From assembly GCA_963715995.1 (NCBI GenBank), contig OY970283.1:1922001-1986000 (forward strand): a stretch of 64,000 nucleotides of DNA. The letters run 5' to 3'. The notes beneath the pieces were generated by a model, which was given only the letters and a program-made list of their open reading frames with translations, did no database searches and was not told the origin of the DNA. The stretch's first letter is position 1. Each line of letters begins with the position of its first letter. Position numbers and translations under genes: made by a program. Positions 1 through 6,938 of this stretch are shown piece by piece. The DNA is from DATBDN01 sp963715995 (GTDB lineage Bacteria > Actinomycetota > Thermoleophilia > Solirubrobacterales > Thermoleophilaceae).

Positions 1-2
1 CG

Positions 3-1277
3 GGCATCAAGATGTCGAAGGTCGCCAACCTGCGCGACGACCTGGCCTACGCGCTGGCGGCACCCGACGTCCGCATCCTGGCGCCGATCCCGGGCAAGCA
101 GGCGGTTGGAGTCGAGGTTCCGAACACGGTCCGCAAGATGGTGCACCTCGGCGACGTGATGCAGGAGTCGCCCGCCGGCTGGTCGCCGCTCACGGTCTGG
201 CTCGGCAAGGACATCGGCGGCAAGGCGATCGGCACCGACCTGGCCAAGCAGCCGCACATCCTGATCGCCGGCACGACCGGCTCGGGCAAGTCGGGCTGCG
301 TGAACGCGCTGCTGTCGTCGATCCTGCTGCGCGCGACTCCGAACGAGGTGCGGCTCGTCCTGGTCGACCCCAAGCAGGTCGAGCTCAACTACTACGAGCA
401 GATCCCGCACCTGCTCACGCCGGTCGTCACCTCGCCGCGGCTGGCCGCGAACGTTCTCCAGAACCTCATCCGCGAGATGGAGCAGCGCTATACGCACATG
501 GCGCCGCTGCGGGCGCGCAACATCATCGAGCTGAACAAGATCCGCGTGAAGATGGGCGAGCCGCCGCTGCCGTACATCCTCTGCGTGATCGACGAGCTGG
601 CCGACCTGATGATGGTCGCCCCGACCGAGGTCGAGGACGCGATCATCCGTCTCGCGCAGAAGGCCCGCGCGGTAGGCATCCATCTTGTGCTGGCCACCCA
701 GCGGCCGAGCGCCGACGTGATCACGGGGCTGATCAAGGCCAACGTGCCGGCGCGGATCGCTTTCGCAGTCTCCTCGCAGGTCGACTCACGCGTGATCCTG
801 GATTCCGGCGGCGCCGAGTCGCTGCTCGGCCAGGGCGACATGCTGTTCCGCCCGGTCGAGGAAGGGCGCCCGAAGCGCGTGCAGGGTGCCTTCATCTCCG
901 AGGAGGAGATCGAGAAGCTCACGTCGCACTGGCGCCGCCAGGGCGAGCCGGAGATTCAGGAGGAGCTGCTGGAGGCGGTGGAGCCGAAGGAGGGCGAGGG
1001 CAGCGACGGCGAGCTCGATCCGGACGCCGACGACCTGCTGGCGGAGGCGATCGCGACCGTCGTACAGATGGGCACCGCCTCGACCTCGATGCTCCAGCGC
1101 AGGCTGCGCGTCGGCTACACGCGGGCGGGTCGCCTGATCGACATGATGGAGCGCCGCGGCGTCATCTCCGGCTACGAAGGCTCGAAGGCGCGCCAGGTCC
1201 TGATCTCCGAATCAGACCTGCCACGCGTGCTCGAAGCGCTGGGCGACACCGCACTGAGTGCTGCAGAAGCTGAGTAA
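3..1277 (+). CDS. ftsK: DNA translocase FtsK/SpoIIIE, 3' part (gene begins before the window)
   Basis: This is the motor and C-terminal part of the hexameric ATPase that pumps chromosome DNA through the division septum. The reading frame is open to the first bases, and the codons before the first ATG (12) already read as FtsK motor sequence, so the gene is truncated by the window edge and not started there. Visible are the VGVEVPN stretch before the P-loop, a Walker A GTTGSGKS (about residues 82-89 from that ATG), a Walker B-like VIDELADLMM, and ATQRPS. The last ~70 residues form the winged-helix gamma domain that reads KOPS sites (TSMLQRRLRVGYTRAGRLI). The HTH/RodZ-like gene follows 28 bp later. 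Identity is firm. Confidence 0.95.
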   Translation, partial: GIKMSKVANLRDDLAYALAAPDVRILAPIPGKQAVGVEVPNTVRKMVHLGDVMQESPAGWSPLTVWLGKDIGGKAIGTDLAKQPHILIAGTTGSGKSGCVNALLSSILLRATPNEVRLVLVDPKQVELNYYEQIPHLLTPVVTSPRLAANVLQNLIREMEQRYTHMAPLRARNIIELNKIRVKMGEPPLPYILCVIDELADLMMVAPTEVEDAIIRLAQKARAVGIHLVLATQRPSADVITGLIKANVPARIAFAVSSQVDSRVILDSGGAESLLGQGDMLFRPVEEGRPKRVQGAFISEEEIEKLTSHWRRQGEPEIQEELLEAVEPKEGEGSDGELDPDADDLLAEAIATVVQMGTASTSMLQRRLRVGYTRAGRLIDMMERRGVISGYEGSKARQVLISESDLPRVLEALGDTALSAAEAE

Positions 1278-1305
1278 TCGCGGCGGGATCGCCAGAATGG
1301 CCTGA

Positions 1306-2070
1306 GTGCCGTCAATCGGCGAAACGCTGCGTGAGGCGCGGATGCGCCAGCGCCTCGACATCACAGACGCCGAGGCGCAGACGAAGATCCGCGCGAAGTA
1401 CCTGAGGGCCCTCGAGAACGAGGACTTCGGGATGCTCCCTGGCGCAACGTTCGTCAAGAGCTTCCTGCGTACCTATGCGGAGTTCCTGGGCCTCGACCCG
1501 CATCTGCTGGTCGAGGAGTACCGGGTGATGCACGACCCGCGCGACGAGTCCGAGCTGACCCCGTTCGCCGGCACCCAGCGCGCCCGCTCGCGTGACCGGC
1601 GCCGCCCGCCGCGCCGCCCGCCATGGCTGCCGGTGGCTGCGGCCGTCGTGGCGATCGTCGCGATCCTGCTCGTACTAGGCCTCACGGGCGGCAATTCCGA
1701 CAACGGCTCCACGGGCACGACCACGACGACCACCACCGCGAAGAAGACGGCGAAGAAGCCTGCCGCGCCCCGGAAGCGCCGGACGGTCCACCGCCGCCCG
1801 CGCACCGTTGCGCTGCGGATCGTGCCGGCGGCGGCAACGTACGTCTGTGTCGACAAGGGCGCGGGCACGGCGGTCGTCTACGAGGGCACGCTGTCGGCGC
1901 CGAAGTCGTGGAAGGCGCGGCATCTGCGCATCGATCTCGGGCGGCGGGCGGTCCAGGTCACGGTCAACGGGAAGCGCGTGCCCGTGCCCGCGGGCTCCGA
2001 TCCGATCGGCTTCGACTTCCGCCCGACCAGCCGGCACCAGCTGCCGATCGGCCAGAGGCCCTGCGCGTGA
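1306..2070 (+). CDS. RodZ-like protein: N-terminal HTH, one membrane span, C-terminal DUF4115-like domain
   Basis: A 254-residue membrane protein resembling RodZ/YmfM, which anchors the elongation machinery in rods. Residues 1-70 form an Xre-like HTH (GETLREARMRQRLDIT, then RAKYLRALENEDF and GATFVKSFLRTYAEFLGL, typical of HTH_25). A basic Pro/Arg linker is followed by one transmembrane helix (about 107-127), a Thr/Lys linker (130-165), and a beta-rich external domain. The start is GTG at 1306. It lies between ftsK and cinA, a common actinobacterial arrangement, and its stop overlaps the cinA start (GTGA). The family assignment is good; a role in cell shape is inferred from family. Confidence 0.8.
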   Translation: MPSIGETLREARMRQRLDITDAEAQTKIRAKYLRALENEDFGMLPGATFVKSFLRTYAEFLGLDPHLLVEEYRVMHDPRDESELTPFAGTQRARSRDRRRPPRRPPWLPVAAAVVAIVAILLVLGLTGGNSDNGSTGTTTTTTTAKKTAKKPAAPRKRRTVHRRPRTVALRIVPAAATYVCVDKGAGTAVVYEGTLSAPKSWKARHLRIDLGRRAVQVTVNGKRVPVPAGSDPIGFDFRPTSRHQLPIGQRPCA

Positions 2071-3353
2071 GCGCGCGGGCCGGGGTCGTCGTCACCGGCA
2101 CGGAGGTCCTGACGGGGCGCGTGATCGACCGCAACGGGCCATGGCTGGCCGATCGCTTCCTCGAGCTTGGCGTCGAGATCGCCCACATCACGGTCGTCGG
2201 CGACAGGCCGGAGGACATGGCCGCGGCACTGCGCTTCCAGGCCGATCAGGGCTGCGACGTGATCGTCACGAGCGGCGGCCTTGGGCCGACGGCAGACGAT
2301 CTGACGATGGAGGTCGTCGCGCGGTTCTGCGGCCGCGAGATGGCGCACGACTCGGAGCTCGAGGGCCGCATCCAGGCCATCGTGCGGCCGCTGCTGGCGC
2401 GTTACCCCAAGCTCGACGAGCACGCGCTTCAGCTCGGCTCCGCCAAGCAGGCAACGGTGCCGCGCGGCGTCGCGGTCCTCGAGCCCGCGGGGACGGCGCC
2501 GGGGGCTGTGGTCACTCCCGAAGGAGCGGATCGCCCCGCGATCGTGGTGCTGCCGGGGCCGCCGCGCGAGCTTCAGGCGATGTGGGTGGACGCGGTGGCG
2601 ACGGACGCGTTCCAGCGCGCGACGGACGGCGCCGTCGAGTACGAGCAGCGGATGCTGCGGCTGTTCGGCATGCCCGAGTCGGAGATCGCCGAGACCCTGC
2701 GGGTGGCCGAGCCGCGGCTGGGCGGCTTCGACGGGCTCGAGATCACGACCTGCCTGCGCCGCGGCGAGGTCGAGGTCGTCATCCGGTCGCTGCCGGAGGC
2801 GCGAGAACGCGCGAACGGGCTCGAGGAGATCATCGCCGAGCGCCACGGCGCGCTGCTGTTCTCGCGCGACGGCTCGCTTATCGACGACCAGGTGGCGGAG
2901 CTGCTGGCGGGCCGATCGATCGCGCTCGCGGAGTCGTGCACGGGCGGGCTGCTGGCCGCGCGGCTGACGGAACGGCCTGGGTCCTCCGCGTACGTGGCGG
3001 GCGGCGTCGTCTCCTACTCGAATGAGTCGAAGGCGGACTTGCTCGAGGTCGATCCGGCCTTGATCGAGGCGCACGGCGCCGTGTCGCTCGAGGTGGCCGA
3101 GGCGATGGCCGACGGTGCGCTGGCGCGCTTCGGGGCCGACACGGCGGCGGCTGTCACCGGTGTTGCCGGGCCCGACGGAGGCACGGAGGCGAAGCCCGTC
3201 GGCTACGTCTGCTGGTGCGTGAAGACCTCCGACGGGCGCTCGCTGGTGCGCGACACGCGCCTGCCGGGCGGCCGTGCCGACGTGCGCGACCGCTCGACGA
3301 CCGTCGCGATGCATCTGCTGCGGCGGCTCCTGCGTGGCGAGCCCGCCATCTAG
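2067..3353 (+). CDS. cinA: CinA: competence/damage-inducible protein, NMN deamidase
   Basis: A 428-residue two-domain CinA. The N-terminal MoaB/MogA-like domain carries VVVTGTEVLTGRVIDRNGPW and TSGGLGPTADD. The C-terminal PncC-type domain, which deamidates nicotinamide mononucleotide in NAD recycling, carries LAESCTGGLLAARLT and AVTGVAGPDGGTEAKPVG. The start is GTG at 2067, giving a 4-nt GTGA overlap with the preceding gene; a much longer open frame upstream is spurious. The thpR start lies inside its 3' end. The cinA-thpR-recA order is common and links it loosely to the DNA uptake and repair region. It is full length and has no visible defects. Confidence 0.93.
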   Translation: MSARAGVVVTGTEVLTGRVIDRNGPWLADRFLELGVEIAHITVVGDRPEDMAAALRFQADQGCDVIVTSGGLGPTADDLTMEVVARFCGREMAHDSELEGRIQAIVRPLLARYPKLDEHALQLGSAKQATVPRGVAVLEPAGTAPGAVVTPEGADRPAIVVLPGPPRELQAMWVDAVATDAFQRATDGAVEYEQRMLRLFGMPESEIAETLRVAEPRLGGFDGLEITTCLRRGEVEVVIRSLPEARERANGLEEIIAERHGALLFSRDGSLIDDQVAELLAGRSIALAESCTGGLLAARLTERPGSSAYVAGGVVSYSNESKADLLEVDPALIEAHGAVSLEVAEAMADGALARFGADTAAAVTGVAGPDGGTEAKPVGYVCWCVKTSDGRSLVRDTRLPGGRADVRDRSTTVAMHLLRRLLRGEPAI

Positions 3354-3897
3354 GGCGCGGCTGTTCGTCGCGCTCGACCTGCCGGACGACGCGCGGGCGG
3401 CTGTGGTCGAATGGCGCGAGCGCGCGCTGGGGGGAGACCCCGGCCTGCGGCTGGTCGACCCGGCGGCGCTGCACGTGACGCTTCTGTTCTTGGGGTATCT
3501 GCCCGAGGAGCGGGTGGACGAGATAGCGACGCTTGTGCGCGCGGCGACGCCCGATGTCAAGGCACCTGTCCTGAGCGCGAAGGGCGTGGAGCCGATACCG
3601 CCGCGCCGGCCAAGGCTGTTCGCACTCGATCTGACGGACGCCGGCGGACGTGCCGCGCAGATCCAGGCTGAGCTGTCGGGGGCACTCGAGGCGGCGCACC
3701 GCTACGAGCCGGAGCCGCGGCCGTTCTGGCCGCACGTCACGTTGGCGCGGGTGCGCCCTGGGGCTCAGGCGCCCGCGTTCGACGCCCCCGAGCCGCCGGC
3801 GGAGCAGTGGAAGGCCGAGGCCGTGACGCTCTACAGGTCCCGGGCGACCAGGGCGGGGGCGCGCTACGAGGCGTTGGCTCGCGTGGTGCTTGCGTAG
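3334..3897 (+). CDS. thpR: RNA 2',3'-cyclic phosphodiesterase ThpR (2'-5' RNA ligase family)
   Basis: A small 2H-phosphoesterase of 187 residues that opens 2',3'-cyclic phosphates on RNA. The two signature motifs are both present: HVTLLFLG near residue 47 and HVTLARV near residue 135, with RLFVALDLP at the N-terminus. The start is taken as GTG 3334, which gives MASPPSRARLFVALDLP and overlaps the end of cinA by 20 nt; an earlier in-frame start would add non-family sequence. It is co-oriented and probably co-transcribed with cinA. The 3' side opens into a long intergenic repeat. Confidence 0.9.
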   Translation: MASPPSRARLFVALDLPDDARAAVVEWRERALGGDPGLRLVDPAALHVTLLFLGYLPEERVDEIATLVRAATPDVKAPVLSAKGVEPIPPRRPRLFALDLTDAGGRAAQIQAELSGALEAAHRYEPEPRPFWPHVTLARVRPGAQAPAFDAPEPPAEQWKAEAVTLYRSRATRAGARYEALARVVLA

Positions 3898-4089
3898 GCA
3901 CGGAGCGGTTTTGGTTTCCGCCGCCGCGGTCTGCCGCCGGCCCCGGTCTGCCGCCGGCCGTCTCCGCTCTGCCGCCCAGCCGTCCCCCGCTTCGCTGCGC
4001 TAACTGCCTCGGCCAAGGGGTGGCTGGTCTGGCGCTTGCGTTCTCTCGCCGTCCGTTTCGCCTCCGCGAACGCTCTCAGCGACCGCGAC

Positions 4090-4223
4090 TGTGACGTTAA
4101 CCACGTATAGCGTGGTCGAGGTCACACTCGATGCCCCGACTGGCACCTTCACCGCGAATAGCGCGCTCAACCTGCCACTCGAAGCCCGCGAGTTTCACAT
4201 TGAGCCGATATACGCGGCTTAAC
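4090..4223 (+). repeat. Three hairpins at 51-nt period inside repeat copy A
   Basis: Three short inverted repeats share one plan: about 5 bp of stem (CCACG/CGTGG, CCGCG/GCGCG, AGCCG/CGGCT) around a TATAG/ATATA-like loop, flanked by TTAA/TCAA-type ends. Aligned positions are 4097, 4148 and 4199, exactly 51 nt apart. The first is extended by TGTGAC (4090-4095) and GTCACA (4121-4126). The same DNA read from 4091 is open to a TAA at 4220 and gives a 17-residue peptide repeat (TLTTYSVVEVTLDAPTG, then TFTANSALNLPLEAREF). Copy A has GCG where copy B has the ATG that could start this frame. Confidence 0.75.
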
Positions 4224-4329
4224 GTCAATCTCGCGACCAGGAGCGCCGCCGCGACCAAACCGAGGCAGCGCGACCAACGGCAGCCCCGCGAGCGAAAGAG
4301 CGAGAGCGAGACCAACAGCGGCACCGCGA

Positions 4330-4376
4330 GCGAGCACCGATCCCTCTTAGTTGCCCAACGGAGGGTCGGTGCTCGC
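4330..4376 (-). other. Long conserved hairpin in repeat copy A (possible 3'-end structure for the minus-strand gene)
   Basis: The left arm GCGAGCACCGATCCCTC (4330-4346) pairs with GAGGGTCGGTGCTCGC (4361-4376): 16 base pairs with one bulged T. The 14-nt loop contains GTTGCCCAAC, itself a small inverted repeat. The sequence is identical in copy B (18821-18867). It lies 104 nt beyond the stop of the minus-strand gene at 4480. There is no T-run, so a classical intrinsic terminator is not shown. Confidence 0.6.
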
Positions 4377-4479
4377 GAACCACGCCGCTCGAGCCCTCGC
4401 CAAGACCACGCCGCTCGAGCCCTCGCGCGAACCACGCCGCCCTCGCCCCAGGGCGCTCGCGCCCGGCGCGCCCAGCCAG

Positions 4480-4947
4480 CTAGTCCGGCTTCGTCCGCCC
4501 CGGCAGGCGCTCCGCGAGCTTCCCGAGCCGCTCCGCCGCCGGCCGCAGCGGCTCCGTGACCTCGCTCACCTCCTTGTCGAGGCTCTGGATCGAGTCGGAG
4601 GTGTCGCGGATCTCCCTGATCATCGGGCGCATCTCCTTCCGGAGCGCTTCGAGCTCGTCGTTCGAGCGGTCGAACGAGTCGGCCATGCGGTCGGTGGTTC
4701 CGGGGAGCTTCTCGGTCGAAGCGCGGACGCCGCGGACCTCCTCGTGCACGCCCTCGATCGACTGGCGCACGGCCTCGATCTCGCGCCGGACGCCCTCGAT
4801 GTCGCGGCCGATGCGGTCGATCGAGCCGGCCATCCCGGCCGCCGCCTCGCCCGTGCGGGCAGCGGACTCCGCGATCCGCGTGATGTCGCTCAGCAGCTGC
4901 ATCGTCAGGCGCGGGCCGACCGTCAGCAGATCCAATGGGGAAGCCAT
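4480..4947 (-). CDS. Coiled-coil protein of unknown function
   Basis: A 155-residue protein starting at ATG 4947, with no signal peptide. After a short hydrophobic-tinged N-terminus (DLLTVGPRLTMQLLSDITRI) nearly the whole chain is heptad-like coiled coil rich in Glu, Arg and Ile: IDRIGRDIEGVRREIEAV, then DELEALRKEMRPMIREI. Such apolipoprotein/tropomyosin-like small proteins are common next to recA-region genes in actinobacteria, but I know of no assigned role. It is divergent from recA, with 91 bp between the two starts, and ends facing the intergenic repeat. Gene reality is supported by codon use and coherent composition; function is unknown. Confidence 0.7.
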   Translation of the reverse strand: MASPLDLLTVGPRLTMQLLSDITRIAESAARTGEAAAGMAGSIDRIGRDIEGVRREIEAVRQSIEGVHEEVRGVRASTEKLPGTTDRMADSFDRSNDELEALRKEMRPMIREIRDTSDSIQSLDKEVSEVTEPLRPAAERLGKLAERLPGRTKPD

Positions 4948-5013
4948 CTCCTGTTGCTACCCCCGCGTGCAGGGGGGCGAACATCCGTCCGGGTCGGCTT
5001 CTAGTTTCCAACG

Positions 5014-5025
5014 TTCGTAAACGAA
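5014..5025. promoter_or_regulatory. 12-bp palindrome TTCGTAAACGAA upstream of recA
   Basis: A perfect dyad TTCGT-AA-ACGAA lies 13 nt before the recA ATG and overlaps the AAGGAGA ribosome-binding site (5024-5030). A position between the divergent coiled-coil gene and recA would suit a repressor. It does not match the usual Gram-positive LexA box (GAAC-N4-GTTC), so an SOS role is only a possibility. Confidence 0.35.
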
Positions 5026-5038
5026 GGAGACAGCCCGC

Positions 5039-6145
5039 ATGGACAAGGAACAGGAAAAGGCCGCAAAGGCCCGCGATTCGGCGCTTTCCAGCGCCCTGAC
5101 CCAGATCGAGCGCCAGTTCGGCGCCGGCTCGATCATGAAGATGGGCGACGACTCGTTCGCCGTGTCCGTCCAGGCCGTGCCCACGGGCGCGCTGTCGCTC
5201 GATCTTGCGCTCGGAGTGGGAGGGCTTCCGCGCGGGCGGATCGTCGAGATCTTCGGCCCGGAGTCATCCGGTAAGACCACGCTCGTCTACCACGTGATCG
5301 CGGAGTGCCAGGCGCGCGGCGGCATCTGCGCGTTCATCGACGCCGAGCACGCGATGGATCCGCTCTACGCGAAGCGGATCGGCGTGGACGTCGACGAGCT
5401 GCTCGTGTCACAGCCGGACCACGGCGAGCAGGCGCTCGAGATCGCGGACCTGCTGATCCGCTCGGGCGCGATCGACCTCGTCGCGATCGACTCGGTGGCG
5501 GCGCTCACGCCGCGCGCGGAGCTCGAGGGCGCGATGGGCGACCAGACGGTCGGGCTTCAGGCGCGAATGATGAGCCAGGCCATGCGCAAGCTGGCCGGCA
5601 ACCTGAACCGCGCGAACACGCTGTGCGTCTTCACGAACCAGATCCGCGAGAAGGTCGGCGTCATGTTCGGCTCGCCGGAGACGCAGCCGGGCGGACGCGC
5701 GCTGAAGTTCTATTCGTCGCAGCGCCTCGACATCCGCCGCATCGAGACCCTCAAGGAGGGCACCGAGGCGATCGGCAACCGCGTTCGCGTGAAGGTCGTC
5801 AAGAACAAGGTCGCGGCGCCGTTCCGCCAGGCCGAGTTCGACATCGAGTACGGCCAGGGCATCTCCTCGGAGGGCTGCATCCTGGATCTGGCGCTCGAGC
5901 ACAACCTGATCTCGAAGTCGGGCTCGTTCTTCGCCTATGGCGAGACGCGGCTCGGGCAGGGGCGCAACAACGCGAAGGGCTTCCTGCGCGAGAACCCGGA
6001 GATAGCCAAGGAGCTCGAGGCCAAGATCTACGAGGCGGTCGGCGTCGCCACGAAGCCGGCCGGCCCGGTTCCGGTGCCAGATCCGCCGGTCGGGGTCGAT
6101 GCGGACGGTGTCGTGATCGAGGACGAGGCGCCGAAGGCAGCGTGA
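5039..6145 (+). CDS. recA: Recombinase RecA
   Basis: A 368-residue RecA, the ATP-dependent strand-exchange protein that also activates the SOS response. Walker A GPESSGKT is at residues 73-80, Walker B DLVAIDSVAALTP and the L2-region FTNQIREKVGVMFG follow, and the C-terminal domain is complete with a variable acidic tail (PDPPVGVDADGVVIEDEAP). The start ATG 5039 has a strong AAGGAGA site. recX follows 43 bp downstream in the usual pairing. A palindrome overlapping the ribosome-binding site may regulate it. Full length and no odd residues. Confidence 0.98.
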   Translation: MDKEQEKAAKARDSALSSALTQIERQFGAGSIMKMGDDSFAVSVQAVPTGALSLDLALGVGGLPRGRIVEIFGPESSGKTTLVYHVIAECQARGGICAFIDAEHAMDPLYAKRIGVDVDELLVSQPDHGEQALEIADLLIRSGAIDLVAIDSVAALTPRAELEGAMGDQTVGLQARMMSQAMRKLAGNLNRANTLCVFTNQIREKVGVMFGSPETQPGGRALKFYSSQRLDIRRIETLKEGTEAIGNRVRVKVVKNKVAAPFRQAEFDIEYGQGISSEGCILDLALEHNLISKSGSFFAYGETRLGQGRNNAKGFLRENPEIAKELEAKIYEAVGVATKPAGPVPVPDPPVGVDADGVVIEDEAPKAA

Positions 6146-6188
6146 TCGCGCCCGGCGGGTAGCCAGGACGAGTCGGCGAGGCGTTCGC

Positions 6189-6665
6189 GTGACCGACGAC
6201 CCACATCAGAAGGCACTCCAGCTGGCCTTCCGGGCGCTCAACGCCCGGGACCGCAGCGTGCACGAGATGAGGACGTTCCTGGAGCGCCGGGCTGTCGAGC
6301 CGGAGGTGATCGGCGAGGTGGTGGAGACCCTGGTGGCCGAAGGGTTGCTGGACGACGTCGGCTATGCCCGCAGGCTCGCGGACGATCGGCGGCTGCTCGG
6401 GCAGTGGGGCAACGAGCGCATCGCGCGGGACCTGGTGCGGCGCGGGATCGAGCGCGAGCTGATCGACCAGGCGCTCGCCGGGCACGATCGCGAGGACGAG
6501 CTGGCCGTGGCTATCGAGCTGCTCGACCGGCGTTTCCCGCTCCCGTTCGACACGGATCGTGACCGCGACAAGGCCTGGCGCATGCTCGTGCGGCGGGGCT
6601 ACGAGGCGGAGCTCGCCTACAGCGCGGTGCGCAGGCACGAGCAGGGGCTGCGCAACGCAGCCTAG
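6189..6665 (+). CDS. recX: Regulatory protein RecX
   Basis: A 158-residue RecX, the three-helix-repeat protein that binds RecA filaments and limits their activity. Recognisable RecX repeats: RALNARDRSVHEMRTFLERR, then LVAEGLLDDVGYARRLADDR, and LVRRGIERELIDQAL. The start is GTG 6189. It directly follows recA in the same direction, matching the usual recA-recX operon. The next gene (rny) is 273 bp away, so recX probably ends this unit. Confidence 0.92.
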   Translation: MTDDPHQKALQLAFRALNARDRSVHEMRTFLERRAVEPEVIGEVVETLVAEGLLDDVGYARRLADDRRLLGQWGNERIARDLVRRGIERELIDQALAGHDREDELAVAIELLDRRFPLPFDTDRDRDKAWRMLVRRGYEAELAYSAVRRHEQGLRNAA

Positions 6666-6938
6666 GTTGCAAAGAGGCGGTCGCTCGGAGTACCTTTGTG
6701 GTAGTAGCGGCCGGACAGGCCGCCGTGAGATGCCAGACCTGAAATTTGCGTATTTGCAGCGGGAAACGACCTGAGATCTTGATGCCAAAGGAGCGAAGCC
6801 GGCAGTAGCACGACCGCGCGCTCGATCGCGCGCGAATCCCGCCATATCAGGCTCCTGCGCGCCTTCCGGCGCCGTCCTCGGACCGCTTGAAAGCGAGGGT
6901 CGAGCGCGTCCAGCGCCGGCAACGAGGAGATGGTCAAC
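6666..6938 (+). other. Gene-free leader between recX and rny
   Basis: About 270 bp with no credible ORF. It contains a perfect 6-bp hairpin GCGGCC-GGACA-GGCCGC (6707-6723), a locally A/T-rich stretch for this genome (6739-6780), and a palindrome with CGCGCG arms (6815-6834). Given the compact gene spacing elsewhere, it probably holds the end of the recA-recX transcript and the promoter and 5' UTR of rny. No known riboswitch or tRNA was recognised. Confidence 0.4.

Larger units (their letters stand above)
3928..4460 (+). repeat. Long intergenic repeat, copy A
   Basis: A gene-free stretch of about 530 bp that matches a second one at 18392-18888 in the same orientation. Shared blocks, in order: tandem TCTGCCGCCGGCC units (3929-3975); CTCGGCCAAGGGGTGGCTGG (4008-4027) followed by TCTGGCGCTTGCG; a hairpin-rich core (4083-4240) nearly identical between copies; a long hairpin (4330-4376); and CACGCCGCTCGAGCCC units, three times here (near 4380, 4407 and 4432) against once in copy B. 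Copy A lacks about 70 bp of copy B before the core. It sits between the stops of thpR (+) and the coiled-coil gene (-). No transposase or clear target-site duplication is visible. A mobile non-autonomous element or a 3' RNA element are both possible. Confidence 0.85.

Noticed and set aside
1878..3560. 560-residue minus-strand open frame across cinA
   Set aside because: Shadow of cinA and thpR; no recognisable features.
3928..4460. CRISPR array
   Set aside because: Units are 51 nt apart but there are no distinct spacers between identical repeats, only three degenerate units, and no cas genes.
4097..5011. Long minus-strand frame covering the repeat and the coiled-coil gene
   Set aside because: Overlaps the coiled-coil gene in a different frame and reads the repeat as Arg-rich sequence; coding look comes from GC bias.
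5008..5025. Canonical LexA box at recA
   Set aside because: The GAAC-N4-GTTC pattern is not present; only a different 12-bp dyad is seen, reported as such.
6666..6938. tRNA or known riboswitch in the rny leader
   Set aside because: No cloverleaf, no T-loop GTTCRA in the right place, and no riboswitch consensus recognised.
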